From Microbacterium sp. ProA8 (GTDB lineage: Bacteria > Actinomycetota > Actinomycetes > Actinomycetales > Microbacteriaceae), in the NCBI RefSeq assembly GCF_039905635.1, contig NZ_CP157000.1, positions 1,612,001-1,676,000 on the forward strand: a stretch of DNA of 64,000 nucleotides, in the 5' to 3' direction. The notes below the pieces were generated by a model. The model had not been told where the DNA came from. It did not search any database and saw nothing but the letters and a program-made list of their open reading frames with translations. Of the stretch, positions 23,884 to 33,553 are shown one piece after another. Each line of letters begins with the position of its first letter. Within the stretch, counting starts at the first letter, position 1. Both the position numbers and the translations under genes were made by a program.

Positions 23884-24828
23884 TCAGGATGCGGCGGGCA
23901 CGACCGCCGCGACGGCATCCTCGACGGTCGGGTGCGAGAACACGAAGCCCGACTGCTGGAGCACCTCGGGGACGACATGCGCGTCTGTGGTGAGGAGGGC
24001 ATCGGTGGCGTCGGGTCCGAGCACGAGCTTCATGCCCCAGACCGGGGCGCGCAGCAGGAACGGCCGGTTCATCCGCACCGCGAGGGCGAAGCCGAGATCG
24101 TTCGCCGTGGCGCGGGTGGGGCCCGTGAGGTTCACGGCGCCGGTGAGGCGCGCGGCGATCACGTGGCGGATCGCGCGCACCTCGTCGTCGAGCGAGATCC
24201 ACGGCCAGGCCTGCGTCCCCCGTCCGATCGGCCCGCTGAGCCCGGCCTTCGTGAGCAGGAGCAGCGGTTTCAGCACGCCCTGTGGATGCACGATCGGGGC
24301 GGTGCGGAGCACGGCCACCGCGGCATCCTCGCCCGCGCCGAACGCTGCGGCTTCCCACTCCCCGCACAGATCCGCGAGGAACGACTCGCCGCGCGCAGCA
24401 TCCTCGTCGAGCTGCACGCCCGGCCGGGAGCCGTAGTAGCCGACGGCCGAGGCCGACACGAAGTGCGGGGCATCCGCTCCCAGTTCACGCACGGCGCGGG
24501 CGAGCGCGCGGGTCGGCGAGATGCGCGACCACAGCAGCGTGTTCTTGTACGAGCCTGTCCAGGGGAAGCGGCCGATGCTCGCGCCGTTGAGTCCGACGAC
24601 GGCGTCGGCGCCGGCGAGCACCGCCGGGTCGAGCGGCTCGGCCGTCGTCAGCCACTCGACTTCGTCGGCGGCTTCGGCCGGCCGGCGCACGAGGGTCGTC
24701 ACCGAGAAGCCGTCGGCGCGGAGGCTCTCGACGAGAGCCCCGCCGATGAGTCCGGACGCCCCCGCGACGACGATCCGCCGACCGCCGTCAGCGGGCGGTC
24801 GGCTCTCCGTCGAGCGGCCTTCAGGCAA
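23884..24828 (-). CDS. TIGR01777 family NAD-dependent epimerase-like protein (YfcH/SDR39U1)
   Basis: 314 aa. Extended short-chain dehydrogenase: RIVVAGASGLIGGALVESL (Rossmann G-x-x-G-x-x-G), DAVVGLNGASIG, SASAVGYYGSR (the family's S-A-x-G-x-YG in place of YxxxK), and the C-terminal DUF1731 part with ...APVWGMKLVLGP...LLTTDAHVVPEVLQQSGFVFSHPTVEDAV. The physiological substrate of the family is unknown. The start is TTG 24828, overlapping the OsmC stop by 8 nt and preceded by GAGG at 6 nt; upstream frame continuation is inside osmC. Confidence 0.9.
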   Translation of the reverse strand: MPEGRSTESRPPADGGRRIVVAGASGLIGGALVESLRADGFSVTTLVRRPAEAADEVEWLTTAEPLDPAVLAGADAVVGLNGASIGRFPWTGSYKNTLLWSRISPTRALARAVRELGADAPHFVSASAVGYYGSRPGVQLDEDAARGESFLADLCGEWEAAAFGAGEDAAVAVLRTAPIVHPQGVLKPLLLLTKAGLSGPIGRGTQAWPWISLDDEVRAIRHVIAARLTGAVNLTGPTRATANDLGFALAVRMNRPFLLRAPVWGMKLVLGPDATDALLTTDAHVVPEVLQQSGFVFSHPTVEDAVAAVVPAAS

Positions 24829-25246
24829 GCGTCGCCTCGAGGGTGATCTCGATGCCGGCGAGCGCCTGCGAGACCGGGCAGCCGACCTTCGCACCCTGCG
24901 CGATGCGCTCGAAGTCCTCCGGCTCGAGGCCCGGCACGACGGCGTTGACGTTGAGGTGGCTGCCGGTGATGCCGGTGCCCGGCTTGAACGTCACCGACGC
25001 GGTGGTGTCGATCGACTCCGGGGGAGTGCCGTTCTCGGCCAGCGCGAGCGACAGCGCCATGCTGAAGCACGAGGAGTGCGCTGCGGCGATGAGCTCCTCG
25101 GGCGTGGTGACCGAGGTGGATCCCTCGCTGCGCGCCTTCCAGTTGACGGGATAGGTGCCGAGGCCCGATGACACGAGGCTGACCTCGCCGGATCCGTCGA
25201 ACAGAGCGCCCTTCCAGGCGGTGCTGGCTTCGCTGGTGACGGTCAT
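24821..25246 (-). CDS. OsmC/OhrR-type peroxiredoxin (OsmC subfamily)
   Basis: 141 aa, typical length. Organic hydroperoxide reductase of the OsmC family with the two redox cysteines visible in AHSSCFSMALS and KVGCPVSQAL and the Glu of PEELIAAAHSSC. Detoxifies peroxides with thiol reductant in the cytoplasm. ATG 25246 follows GAGGAGG. TAGGCT on the minus strand (25300-25295) is a plausible -10 box giving a leader of about 42 nt. Coupled by overlap to the epimerase-like gene. Confidence 0.93.
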   Translation of the reverse strand: MTVTSEASTAWKGALFDGSGEVSLVSSGLGTYPVNWKARSEGSTSVTTPEELIAAAHSSCFSMALSLALAENGTPPESIDTTASVTFKPGTGITGSHLNVNAVVPGLEPEDFERIAQGAKVGCPVSQALAGIEITLEATLA

Positions 25247-25403
25247 GAGGGCCTCCTCGCTCGCGGTGCGCCCGGGTGGTGGGCGTCTCGCGTCAGCCTA
25301 AAGCGTCGGATGCCGCGCCGCGACGGTTCGTTCGGCTCGTGTCGCGACGCTCTTGTCCCTCTTCGACAAAGGCCGTCAGGCTCGCCTCCTCCGACGCCGG
25401 GCG

Positions 25404-26012
25404 TCAGGCCGCGGCGGGACGCGCGCGTCCGACGATCCCCGCACGCTGCAGCAGGAGGTAGAGCTGGCAGCCGAGGCAGAGCCCGAACACGGCGTTGAGG
25501 AAGGCGGCGACGAAGGCGGCCGCAGCCGCGATCGTGAGACCCCACGGAACGCCGAGCAGGTGCAGCACGAGCCCGATGACGGAGACGAACAGCCCGACGC
25601 CCTGCGCGAAGCGCGGCGGGCGCGGATCTTCCAGCTCAGTCGGCGGTGAGAGACGCGGCGCCACCACCTTGCGGTACAGCACGCCCCACGGTGCGGTGCG
25701 CGGCGACACGACTCCCCACAGGAACAGGAGTGCGACCACGAGCAGGAGAAGGAAGGCGGGGTCGAAGAACCGCTGCGCCGGGGAGGTGAACGTGATGAGC
25801 CAGGGGATCCCGCCTGACACGAACGCGAAGTCGACCGACTGGTCGCCCAACCAGCCGAAGGGAACCAAGACGGGTCCCATGAGGTGTGCCGTCGACAGTC
25901 CCGTCAGCCCGAGGAACACCACGACGAGCAGCAGCACCGAGGTGATCGCCGCGGCGAAGCGGGGGCCGCGGGGATCGATACCGCGCGGGGCTGCGGCATG
26001 GGTGTCAGACAC
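25404..26012 (-). CDS. DUF4395 integral membrane protein
   Basis: 202 aa with about four membrane segments. The DUF4395 core DPRGPRFAAAITSVLLLVV at the N-terminus and FLNAVFGLCLGCQLYLLL at the C-terminus are visible; the latter has a C-x-x-C at the membrane edge. DUF4395 proteins are often encoded with thioredoxin-like proteins, as here: this gene overlaps the thioredoxin-like gene by 8 nt. A redox relay or sulfur-related role is an inference. Confidence 0.87.
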   Translation of the reverse strand: MSDTHAAAPRGIDPRGPRFAAAITSVLLLVVVFLGLTGLSTAHLMGPVLVPFGWLGDQSVDFAFVSGGIPWLITFTSPAQRFFDPAFLLLLVVALLFLWGVVSPRTAPWGVLYRKVVAPRLSPPTELEDPRPPRFAQGVGLFVSVIGLVLHLLGVPWGLTIAAAAAFVAAFLNAVFGLCLGCQLYLLLQRAGIVGRARPAAA

Positions 26013-26442
26013 TCGCGTCCTCTGCGATCAGCCGGTTGAGCTCGAGCTCCAGCACATCGCGGCTCGGAGCGCCGCCGAAGCGGGTCTGCACGACGCCGTC
26101 GCGGTCGAGCACGAGCGTGGTCGGCGTCTGCAGCACGTGGAAGTGCTTGGCGATGTCGGGGCGATGCGTGAGATCGACGTCGAGGTGGCGCACACCGACG
26201 TGACCGTCGGCGATGTCGGAGAGCGTGCGGTGCACGCCGGGGCAGCGCGCGCACATCTCGGTGCTGAACTGCAGGAGCGTCGCGACTTCGCCGAGCCCGT
26301 CGGCGCCGAGGCGGGCGGGCTCGATGACCTCGTGCTCGACGTTGTGGCGCGCGTGCGACTGGCGCCAGTTCAGGAAGACGCCGAGCGCCACCGTCGCCGC
26401 GAGCAGCACGGCTAGGGCGATGAGGGCTCCGACCAGGGTCAC
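26005..26442 (-). CDS. Membrane-anchored thioredoxin-like protein
   Basis: 145 aa. One N-terminal membrane anchor (residues 2-24, [22 protein letters not shown]), then a thioredoxin fold: [19 protein letters not shown] with the C-x-x-C pair [29 protein letters not shown] with the cis-Pro TPT. The redox domain could face either side; the short anchor with positive flank after it (NWRQSHARH) suggests cytoplasmic orientation, weakly. GTG 26442 is preceded by TAGCCT (26456-26451, minus) at 8 nt and no ribosome site, another probable leaderless start. Confidence 0.87.
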   Translation of the reverse strand: MTLVGALIALAVLLAATVALGVFLNWRQSHARHNVEHEVIEPARLGADGLGEVATLLQFSTEMCARCPGVHRTLSDIADGHVGVRHLDVDLTHRPDIAKHFHVLQTPTTLVLDRDGVVQTRFGGAPSRDVLELELNRLIAEDASV

Positions 26443-26584
26443 AGCAGATCAGGCTAACCCTTTTCGCCTGTCAAGGGGCCGTATGTGTGTGAATAAGTCC
26501 CGTTCGCCACAACACGGCGGTCGTGTCGGCCGGCGCGGCGCGGCCCCGGCCCGCACGCCGTGGGGCGCGGGTATCGTGGCAGCC

Positions 26585-27394
26585 GTGACGACGCCGATCC
26601 CCACTCCGTACGAGGACCTGCTGCGAGACGTGCTCGAGAACGGCACGCACAAGGACGACCGCACCGGCACCGGCACGACCAGTGCGTTCGGCCGGCAGAT
26701 CCGGTTCGACCTGTCCGAGGGGTTCCCCCTCATCACCACGAAGCGCGTGCACTTCAAGTCGATCGCGTACGAGCTGCTGTGGTTCCTGCGGGGCGAGTCC
26801 AACGTCGCGTGGCTGCAGGAGAACGGCGTCTCGATCTGGGACGAGTGGGCGGATGCCGCGGGCGAGCTGGGCCCCGTCTACGGCGTGCAGTGGCGCTCCT
26901 GGCCGACGCCGTCGGGCGAGACCATCGATCAGATCGCGCTCGTGCTCGACCAGATCCGCGCGAACCCGGACTCCCGGCGGCTGATCGTCTCGGCGTGGAA
27001 TCCCGCCGACATCCCCGACATGGCGCTCGCGCCCTGCCACGCGCTGTTCCAGTTCTACGTCGCCGACGGCAAGCTGTCGTGCCAGCTCTATCAGCGCAGC
27101 GCCGACCTGTTCCTCGGCGTCCCGTTCAACATCGCCTCCTATGCGCTGCTGACCCTCATGGTGGCGCAGCAGGCCGGGCTCGAGCCGGGCGACTTCGTCT
27201 GGACCGGCGGCGACTGCCACATCTACGACAACCATCTCGAGCAGGTGCGAGAGCAGTTGACCCGAGACCCGTACCCGTACCCCACGCTGCGCATCGCCCG
27301 CACGCCGGACTCGATCTTCGAATACCGCTACGAGGACTTCGTGGTCGAGGACTACCAGCACCACCCCGCGATCCGCGGCGCCGTCGCGGTATGA
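26585..27394 (+). CDS. thyA: Thymidylate synthase
   Basis: 269 aa. Converts dUMP to dTMP with methylene-THF, making dihydrofolate. Seen: [20 protein letters not shown] (Arg/loop), the active-site [14 protein letters not shown] with the nucleophile Cys, [22 protein letters not shown] with the dUMP phosphate Arg and Asn, and [13 protein letters not shown] 26585 is used: TATCGT ends 7 nt upstream, giving a leaderless start; the longer open frame upstream is not coding-like. Overlaps folA by 4 nt, pairing dihydrofolate production with its recycling. Confidence 0.97.
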   Translation: MTTPIPTPYEDLLRDVLENGTHKDDRTGTGTTSAFGRQIRFDLSEGFPLITTKRVHFKSIAYELLWFLRGESNVAWLQENGVSIWDEWADAAGELGPVYGVQWRSWPTPSGETIDQIALVLDQIRANPDSRRLIVSAWNPADIPDMALAPCHALFQFYVADGKLSCQLYQRSADLFLGVPFNIASYALLTLMVAQQAGLEPGDFVWTGGDCHIYDNHLEQVREQLTRDPYPYPTLRIARTPDSIFEYRYEDFVVEDYQHHPAIRGAVAV

Positions 27395-27969
27395 CGACGC
27401 CCATCGCGCGGGAGGACAGAGGTGCAGGCCGCATCGGCGTCCGCCGGATCGGCCTGATCTGGGCCGAGGCGCACCACGGCGTCATCGGCGCGCAGGGCGG
27501 CATGCCCTGGCACGTTCCCGAAGACCTCGCCCACTTCAAGACCCTGACACTCGGGGCGCCGGTCGTCATGGGCCGCCGCACCTGGGAGTCGTTTCCGGAC
27601 CGATTCCGCCCGCTGCCGGGCCGGCGCAACATCGTGATCACCCGGCGGTCCGACTGGAACGATGCCGGTGCCGAGCGCGCGGCGTCGCTCGAGTCGGCAC
27701 TGGCGCTGGCCGCCGAGGGCGACCCGGAGCGGATCTGGGTGATCGGCGGAGGCGAGCTGTTCCGCGAGGCGATCGATCTGGCCGACCTGCTGGAGGTCAC
27801 CGAGCTCGACCTCGAGGTCCCGGGCGACACGCAGGCGCCCGACCGCGCCGGCTGGTGCACGATGTCGACGGACCCGGTGGAAGGGTGGCACACCTCGAGC
27901 TCCGGCATCCGTTATCGGTTCCTGCGACTTGCGCCGCCCGACCCGCCGTCCGAAGGCCCTCGCCAATAG
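27391..27969 (+). CDS. folA: Dihydrofolate reductase
   Basis: 192 aa. Regenerates tetrahydrofolate after ThyA. Motifs: [31 protein letters not shown] (the GxxPWxxPxDxxxFK active-site segment, Asp as proton donor), [13 protein letters not shown] (NADPH site), RRNIVITR, and [13 protein letters not shown]. An N-terminal extension of about 17 residues precedes the first strand; an internal start cannot be excluded. Its TAG stop lies inside the -10 box proposed for the next gene. Confidence 0.95.
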   Translation: MTTPIAREDRGAGRIGVRRIGLIWAEAHHGVIGAQGGMPWHVPEDLAHFKTLTLGAPVVMGRRTWESFPDRFRPLPGRRNIVITRRSDWNDAGAERAASLESALALAAEGDPERIWVIGGGELFREAIDLADLLEVTELDLEVPGDTQAPDRAGWCTMSTDPVEGWHTSSSGIRYRFLRLAPPDPPSEGPRQ

Positions 27970-27979
27970 GCTGACGCGC

Positions 27980-28743
27980 ATGGCGAAGACGGCGCTCATC
28001 ACCGGTGCGAGTTCGGGGCTCGGCGCCGAGTACGCGAGACAGCTGGCGGCGAGGGGCGCGCACCTGGTGCTCGTCGCCCGCGACAAGCAGGCGCTCGATC
28101 GGCTCGCGGTGGGGCTGCGGTCGACGTACGGGGTGGAAGTCGAGGTCGTCGTCGCCGACCTGTTGAAGCCTCGCCAGCGCGAGCGGGTGGAGGCACGCGT
28201 CGCCGATGAGGCGCGGCCGATCGAGATCCTCGTGAACAATGCCGGGTTCGGCCTGCCGCTGGCGTTCGAGCGCAACGACGTCGACGACGAGGTCCGGCAT
28301 CTGCAGCTGCACGTCGAGGTGCCGATGCGGCTGACCCATGCCGCACTAGGCCCCATGCTGGCGCGCGGCCACGGCCGGATCGTGAACGTGGCGTCGGTCG
28401 CGGCGTTCATCCCGCGCTCGACGTACGGCGCCTGCAAGGGCTGGCTCGTGAGCTTCAGCCGGTGGGCGAACGGGCGGTACGGCCCTCGCGGCGTGACCGT
28501 CACCGCGGTGTGCCCGGGGTACACGCACACGAACTTCCACGAGCGGCTCGGGCTGCCCCGCGGCGAGGGGGCGTGCCCGATCGGATGTGGCTCGACGCCC
28601 GCGATGTGGTGACGGATTCGCTGCGCGACGTCGCCCGCGGCCGGGCGGTGTCGATCCCGTCGCGCCGCTACAAGGCTCTCGTCGCGCTGGCACGCTTCGC
28701 GCCGTCGTCCCTGGTGGCCCGCATCGGCGAGCGCGGCCGGTAG
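27980..28743 (+). pseudogene. Short-chain dehydrogenase/reductase, frameshifted in a G-run
   Basis: The first frame encodes 210 residues with all catalytic parts: ALITGASSGLGAEYARQL (TGxxxGxG), ILVNNAGFG, VNVASVAAF (Ser), STYGACKGW (YxxxK). It then runs out of homology after ERLGLPRGEG and stops at 28610-28612. The expected C-terminus, VPDRMWLDARDVVTDSLRD through ...LVARIGERGR, continues in the next frame to 28743. The switch point is GAGGGGGCGTG at 28565-28575: one extra G restores a single frame. Either a real one-base deletion, a phase-variable tract or a sequencing error. Probable NAD(P)-dependent oxidoreductase of unknown substrate. TAGGCT ends 7 nt before ATG 27980. Confidence 0.85.
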
Positions 28744-28744
28744 G

Positions 28745-29374
28745 TCACGCGGCGTCCTCTTCATCGTCGTCGGGGAGGGGCCGGCGCTGCGATCGACGCA
28801 GCACGTCGGAGAGGGCGGTGGGCACGGACGACGTCCCTCCCACCATCAGGCGGTAGCCGACGCCGCGCACCGAGACGATCCGAATGCCTGGACGCCCGGC
28901 GAGACGGCGACGGAGCCTCTTGATCGCGGAGTTCACGTGCTCGCGATCCCCCAGGTAGTCCGTTTGCCAGACCTGTGCCGTGAGGTCTTCGAACGACCAG
29001 ACACGGTGGGTGTCGGAGGCGAGGGCGGCGAGCAGGTCGAATTCCTGCGCCGATAGGTGCACACGGATGCCGGCCACGGACACCTCACGGGAGGCCGACG
29101 CGATGCGCAGCGTCCCGATGATGAGCGGTGCCGCGGGGCCGGCGGCGGGGGTGTCGAATGCCGAAGGGACGACCGCGGGCGGTGGCTGAGCTGCCGGATC
29201 GGCCTGATCGGCGTGGACGTCCCCCAGCAGCGTGAGCGCGCCCTCGACATCGGGTGCCGCAACGACGACCGCGAGGTCGCGGAGGAGCTTCGCGAGCTCT
29301 CCGACATGCCGGAGCGGCATTCCCACGCAGAGCACCATCACCTCGTCCGCCTCCTGCACCACTCCGCTCGACAC
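28745..29374 (-). CDS. Winged-helix regulator with degenerate receiver-like N-terminus
   Basis: 209 aa. Residues about 80-185 form an OmpR/PhoB-type trans_reg_C domain: GTLRIASASREVSVAGIRVHLSAQEFDLLAALAS, WSFEDLTAQVWQTDYLGD, VNSAIKRLRRRLAGRPGIRIVSVRGVGYRL. The first 55 residues (MVLCVGMPLRHVGELAKLL...) have the size of part of a receiver but lack the acidic pocket and phospho-Asp, so phosphorelay control is unlikely. A very acidic tail (PDDDEEDAA) ends it. GTG 29374 follows AAAGGA at 6 nt. It is divergent from the secreted protease genes and may control them. Confidence 0.85.
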   Translation of the reverse strand: MSSGVVQEADEVMVLCVGMPLRHVGELAKLLRDLAVVVAAPDVEGALTLLGDVHADQADPAAQPPPAVVPSAFDTPAAGPAAPLIIGTLRIASASREVSVAGIRVHLSAQEFDLLAALASDTHRVWSFEDLTAQVWQTDYLGDREHVNSAIKRLRRRLAGRPGIRIVSVRGVGYRLMVGGTSSVPTALSDVLRRSQRRPLPDDDEEDAA

Positions 29375-29463
29375 GCCACGTCCTTTCCGCCGATGAAGAC
29401 CTGACCTGTCTAGCAGTCGAGTGTTTCATCTGCCTCATGCCACATTCCCGCGGGTTAACGATT

Positions 29464-29483
29464 CCATGAGAGCGCTCTCATGG
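29464..29483. promoter_or_regulatory. 20-bp perfect palindrome, LacI-family-type operator
   Basis: CCATGAGAGCGCTCTCATGG is a perfect palindrome with the central GAGCGCTC core typical of LacI/GalR-family operators (compare CelR-type TGGGAGCGCTCCCA). It lies 150-170 nt before the S8 protease start, between it and the divergent winged-helix regulator. No LacI-family gene is in the window. Confidence 0.65.
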
Positions 29484-29632
29484 ACCGGCGGCGACAGAAA
29501 GTTTTCGCCCACGAGCCGACCCCGAACCGCCCTTGTCGCCCGACTCGCGGCGGGCCCAGCATGAGCGTCATCCCCTCAACCGGATTCGCCGTCGGCGCCG
29601 CGCATCGTCGGCGCCCCGACCGAAGGACCCTC

Positions 29633-32600
29633 GTGCGTCATCCCCTCCAGCGCAGACCACGCGCGGCCGCCGCCGTCCTCGCCGCCGCGACCCTCGTCGC
29701 CACCCTCCTCGGATCGCCGCCGGCCGCGGCGACCCAGCCGTCTCCGCCCGTACTGCCGGACGGTCAGGCGGGGGCGGACGCATGGCGGCACGGCATCCTG
29801 CCCGACGCCGGCACGCCGACGGACGACGCGGCGCTCGAGAAGCTGACCGACGAGGCTGAATCGCAGCTGACCGAGGCGGGGGCCGCGTCGTTCTGGGTGC
29901 GCTTCGCCGACCGAGCGGACCTCGCAGCAGCCTCGGCCATCGCGGACTGGGACAAGCGGGGTGCCGCGGTGCGGGACACGCTGCGCGCGCACGCCGAGGA
30001 GTCTCAGGCCACGGTGATCGCGGAGCTGGATGCGGCCGGCGCCGCCTACACATCGTTCTGGGTGTCGAATGCGGTGCTGGTCACGGGCGGTGATCTCGCG
30101 CTCGCGACGACGCTCGCTGCGCACAGCGAGGTGTCGCAGATCCGCGAGGTCACGACCTACGCCCACGCGGAGCCGGTCGAATCGGTCCCGGCCGCGGCAG
30201 GCGAGGGCGCGAACATCGACGGCGTCGCATGGGGCGTCGACGAGATCGGCGCGCCTGCCGTCTGGGAGCAGGGGATCACCGGCGAGGGGATCGTCGTCGC
30301 CAACATCGACAGCGGCGTCGATGTGACGCATCCATCGCTGCACGACCGCTTCCGCGGGCTGCAGGCCGACGGGTCGATGGAGCTCGACTACAACTGGCTC
30401 GACATCGACCGCTGGTGCGGGTCGGCGTACGGGCCGTGCGATCCCGACGGTCATGGTACGCACACCATGGGGACGATCACCGGGGACGGCGGCGAGGGTG
30501 AACGCATCGGCGTCGCACCCGGAGCCACCTGGATCGCGGCCAACGGCTGCGTCAAGTGCACGCAGACGGGTCTCATGCTCTCGGCGCAGTGGATGCTCGC
30601 CCCGACCGATACCTCCGAGGACTGGGCGAACGGCGACCCGTCGAAGCGGCCGCACATCGTGAACAACTCCTGGGGCGACCCCGCGTCGAAGGACCCGTTC
30701 TTCGACGACATCATCGCGGCGTGGAACGCGTCCGGCATCTTCAGCGCGTGGTCGGTCGGCAACTCCGGCCCGGCGTGCGACACCGCCGGCAACCCCGGCT
30801 CGCAGCAGGTCACCTACTCGGTGGGCGCGTACGGGGAAGACGGCGACATCGGCTACTTCTCCTCCCGTGGCCCCGGGCAGGACGGCGACGTGAAGCCGAA
30901 CATCTCCGCGCCGGGCGTGCGGATCCGCTCGGCCGCGGTAGGGGGCGGCTACCGTCTGGAGACCGGCACGTCGATGGCCGCACCGCACCTGGCGGGCGCC
31001 GTCGCGCTGCTCTGGAGCGCCGCGCCGGCGCTCGTGGGCGACATCCCTGCCACTCGTGAACTGCTGGATCGCACCGCGCGTGACGTGGACGACACGCGCT
31101 GCGGCGGCGACGCCGACGACAACGCGGTGTGGGGTGAGGGCAAGCTGGATGCCGCGGCGCTCATCGCCGCCGCTCCCACCGGCGCCGGCACACTCGCGGG
31201 CACGGTGACGGATGCCGACGGTGCGCCGCTGGTGGGCGTCGACGTCGTGGCCGACGGCGAGTTCGGCCGCGCGACGAAGACGGCGGACGACGGCACGTTC
31301 GCTCTGCCGCTGGTGCCGGGCGCGTACGACGTCACCCTCGAGTCGTTCGGCTACGCCGCCCGCACCGTCGAGGTCACCATCGCCGACGGCGAGACGTCGG
31401 ACGCCTCGGCGAGCCTTGCCGCAGCGACCCGTCACACCGTCTCGGGCACGCTGACGGATGCCGCGGGCGACCCGATCGCAGGGCTCGAGGTCGCGCTGAA
31501 CGGGCCGCTCCCGGCCTCGACGACCGACGCCGCCGGCCGGTACCGGATCGAGGACGTGCCGACCGGTTCGTTCACGCTCACCACGACCGGAGATCGCTGC
31601 GTCGCGCCACTGGAGCGGACTCTCGTGGTCGACGGCGAAGAGACGGTGGATGCCGCGCTCGAGCGCGTCGCCTTCTCGGGCGGGTACTCGTGCACGTCGA
31701 CCGAGGCCCCGCTCCCCACGGGAAGCCAGGTGCTCGACATCCGCGCGAACGGGGGCTCCACGGCGATCGAGCTGCCGTTCGCCTTCCCCTCGTTCGACGA
31801 CCGCTACTCGACCGCCTACGTCTCCGCGAACGGATTCCTCTCGTTCGCGTCCTTCGAGGGGGAGTGGACCGGGCAGCGACCGATCCCGTACCCGGGTGGC
31901 GTCATCCCCGGCGGTGTCATCGCGCCGTTCTGGATGCTCCTCGATCTCGACGGCGCCTCCGCTGTCCTCTCGGCCGAGACGACCGTCGACGGCACACCCG
32001 CGGTGACGATCGAGTGGCGCAACGTGTTCCTCATCTTCTCTCCCGACCAGCGGCTCACCTTCTCGACGACCTTGGTCGCGAACGGCGACGTCCTGTTCTC
32101 CTACGGGGAGGGCGTGGGAGCCGACGCCGAACGCGCCGGCTGGAACGCGTCGGTCGGTATCGAGGCCGAGGGCTCCCAGGTCGGCGCCCAGTACTCGCGG
32201 TACGAGCCCGTCCTGCAGGCGGGGCGGCAGATCCGCTTCACCCGAGACGAACGGGCCTGGCTCACGGGCACGGTGACCGACGCGAACGACGGCGCTGCCG
32301 TCGCCGGCGCCACCGTGGCCGCCGCGGGCGCGGACGGAACGACGGTGACCGCATCGACCTCGGGCGACGGCACGTACGAGCTCGCCGTCCCCGTCGGCAC
32401 CGTGGAGGTGACCGTGACCGCGCCGAACTACGCGGCCGACTCGCAGACCGTCGAGTCGGCCTCGTGGAAGGATGCCGCATCCTTCTCGCCCGCACTGAAG
32501 ACCGGCGTCGTGACGCTGTCGACGTCGCAGCTGTCGCTCACGTCCGATGGGCGCGGGAACGACTCGGTCGAGGTCACCGTGAAGAACTCGGGCTCCGCGC

Positions 32601-33553
32601 CGCTGCACCTGTCGTTCGACGAGATGCCGCGCGATCCGCAGCTCTCTGCGCCGGAGGCGGGCATGCCGGTCGAAGGCGTCTGGACCGCCATGCCGGTCTC
32701 GAGCGCCTTCGGTGTCGGGTACGACGGCCGGCTCTGGGTCTCGGACTGGAAGGAGCAGCGCAACGCGCTCTACTCCGTCACCGGGGAACGCCTCGGCGAC
32801 GCCCCGCACGTCGCCGAGATGGACGGCGCCGACCGGCTCGAGCTGGCGTTCGACAGTCGATCGGGCGACATGTGCCAGATCGTGAACGGCGGCGACTGGA
32901 GCATCCACTGCTTCGATCGTGCGTCCGGAGACCAGACAAGGGTCATCACGGGGTATTGGGCCGATCAGCAGGCCTACAACGCGCTCGCCTACAACCCGGT
33001 CGACGACGTGTTCTACCTCGGCAGCGGCTACGTCGGCACCGTGCTCACCGTCGCGGGGTCCACCCATGCCCAGCCGGGCAAGGTGGTGAACGCCTGTGCC
33101 GTGCCCGAGCCGGCGCTCGGGTTCGCCTACAACGTCGGTTCCGACACGCTCTGGTACTCCACCTTGGGCGGGGAGGCGCCGCAGTTGGTGCAGATCGATC
33201 CGGACTCGCCGGCGACGTGCACGCGGTATCGCACCGTCGACACCTTCCTCTCTCCGCAGGGCGCCGCCGGCATGGAGTTCGACGAGGCGGGCAACCTCTG
33301 GGTCGTCGACATGAACAACGCCCTCATGTGGCGGCTCAATGTGGAGGATCCCACGTTCGCGGACGTCCCGTGGATCGATCCGAACCAGGACGCCGCGACC
33401 CTCAAGCCCGGCGGCAGCAAGACGTTCAAGGTCAAGGTCCAGGGCTCCCTCGCGGCGACGGGCGCCAACGCGGCGACCCTGCTCGTCGACTCGGACGCGG
33501 GCCGCGCGAGCCGCACCTATCTGCCGGTCGACCTCACCCGGTCGGCTCGGTGA
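29633..33553 (+). CDS. Secreted S8 subtilisin-like protease with carboxypeptidase-regulatory domains
   Basis: 1306 aa. Signal peptide RHPLQRRPRAAAAVLAAATL ending SPPAAA. A propeptide/I9-like region is followed by the catalytic domain: VVANIDSGVDVTHPSL (Asp226), GHGTHTMGTI (His274), NNSWGDP (oxyanion Asn) and GTSMAAPHLAGAVALLW (Ser447). C-terminal to it are two carboxypeptidase-regulatory-like Ig folds near residues 518 and 600, a beta-rich region with NGFLSFASFEGEW, a third such fold near 877, then propeller-like repeats (residues about 1010-1270). No sortase motif or anchor. Similar in layout to bacillopeptidase F-type proteases; probably digests external protein. GTG 29633 with GAAGGA at 5 nt is preferred to ATG 29561; both starts carry the same 13-nt direct repeat GCGTCATCCCCTC. 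Confidence 0.92.
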   Translation: MRHPLQRRPRAAAAVLAAATLVATLLGSPPAAATQPSPPVLPDGQAGADAWRHGILPDAGTPTDDAALEKLTDEAESQLTEAGAASFWVRFADRADLAAASAIADWDKRGAAVRDTLRAHAEESQATVIAELDAAGAAYTSFWVSNAVLVTGGDLALATTLAAHSEVSQIREVTTYAHAEPVESVPAAAGEGANIDGVAWGVDEIGAPAVWEQGITGEGIVVANIDSGVDVTHPSLHDRFRGLQADGSMELDYNWLDIDRWCGSAYGPCDPDGHGTHTMGTITGDGGEGERIGVAPGATWIAANGCVKCTQTGLMLSAQWMLAPTDTSEDWANGDPSKRPHIVNNSWGDPASKDPFFDDIIAAWNASGIFSAWSVGNSGPACDTAGNPGSQQVTYSVGAYGEDGDIGYFSSRGPGQDGDVKPNISAPGVRIRSAAVGGGYRLETGTSMAAPHLAGAVALLWSAAPALVGDIPATRELLDRTARDVDDTRCGGDADDNAVWGEGKLDAAALIAAAPTGAGTLAGTVTDADGAPLVGVDVVADGEFGRATKTADDGTFALPLVPGAYDVTLESFGYAARTVEVTIADGETSDASASLAAATRHTVSGTLTDAAGDPIAGLEVALNGPLPASTTDAAGRYRIEDVPTGSFTLTTTGDRCVAPLERTLVVDGEETVDAALERVAFSGGYSCTSTEAPLPTGSQVLDIRANGGSTAIELPFAFPSFDDRYSTAYVSANGFLSFASFEGEWTGQRPIPYPGGVIPGGVIAPFWMLLDLDGASAVLSAETTVDGTPAVTIEWRNVFLIFSPDQRLTFSTTLVANGDVLFSYGEGVGADAERAGWNASVGIEAEGSQVGAQYSRYEPVLQAGRQIRFTRDERAWLTGTVTDANDGAAVAGATVAAAGADGTTVTASTSGDGTYELAVPVGTVEVTVTAPNYAADSQTVESASWKDAASFSPALKTGVVTLSTSQLSLTSDGRGNDSVEVTVKNSGSAPLHLSFDEMPRDPQLSAPEAGMPVEGVWTAMPVSSAFGVGYDGRLWVSDWKEQRNALYSVTGERLGDAPHVAEMDGADRLELAFDSRSGDMCQIVNGGDWSIHCFDRASGDQTRVITGYWADQQAYNALAYNPVDDVFYLGSGYVGTVLTVAGSTHAQPGKVVNACAVPEPALGFAYNVGSDTLWYSTLGGEAPQLVQIDPDSPATCTRYRTVDTFLSPQGAAGMEFDEAGNLWVVDMNNALMWRLNVEDPTFADVPWIDPNQDAATLKPGGSKTFKVKVQGSLAATGANAATLLVDSDAGRASRTYLPVDLTRSAR

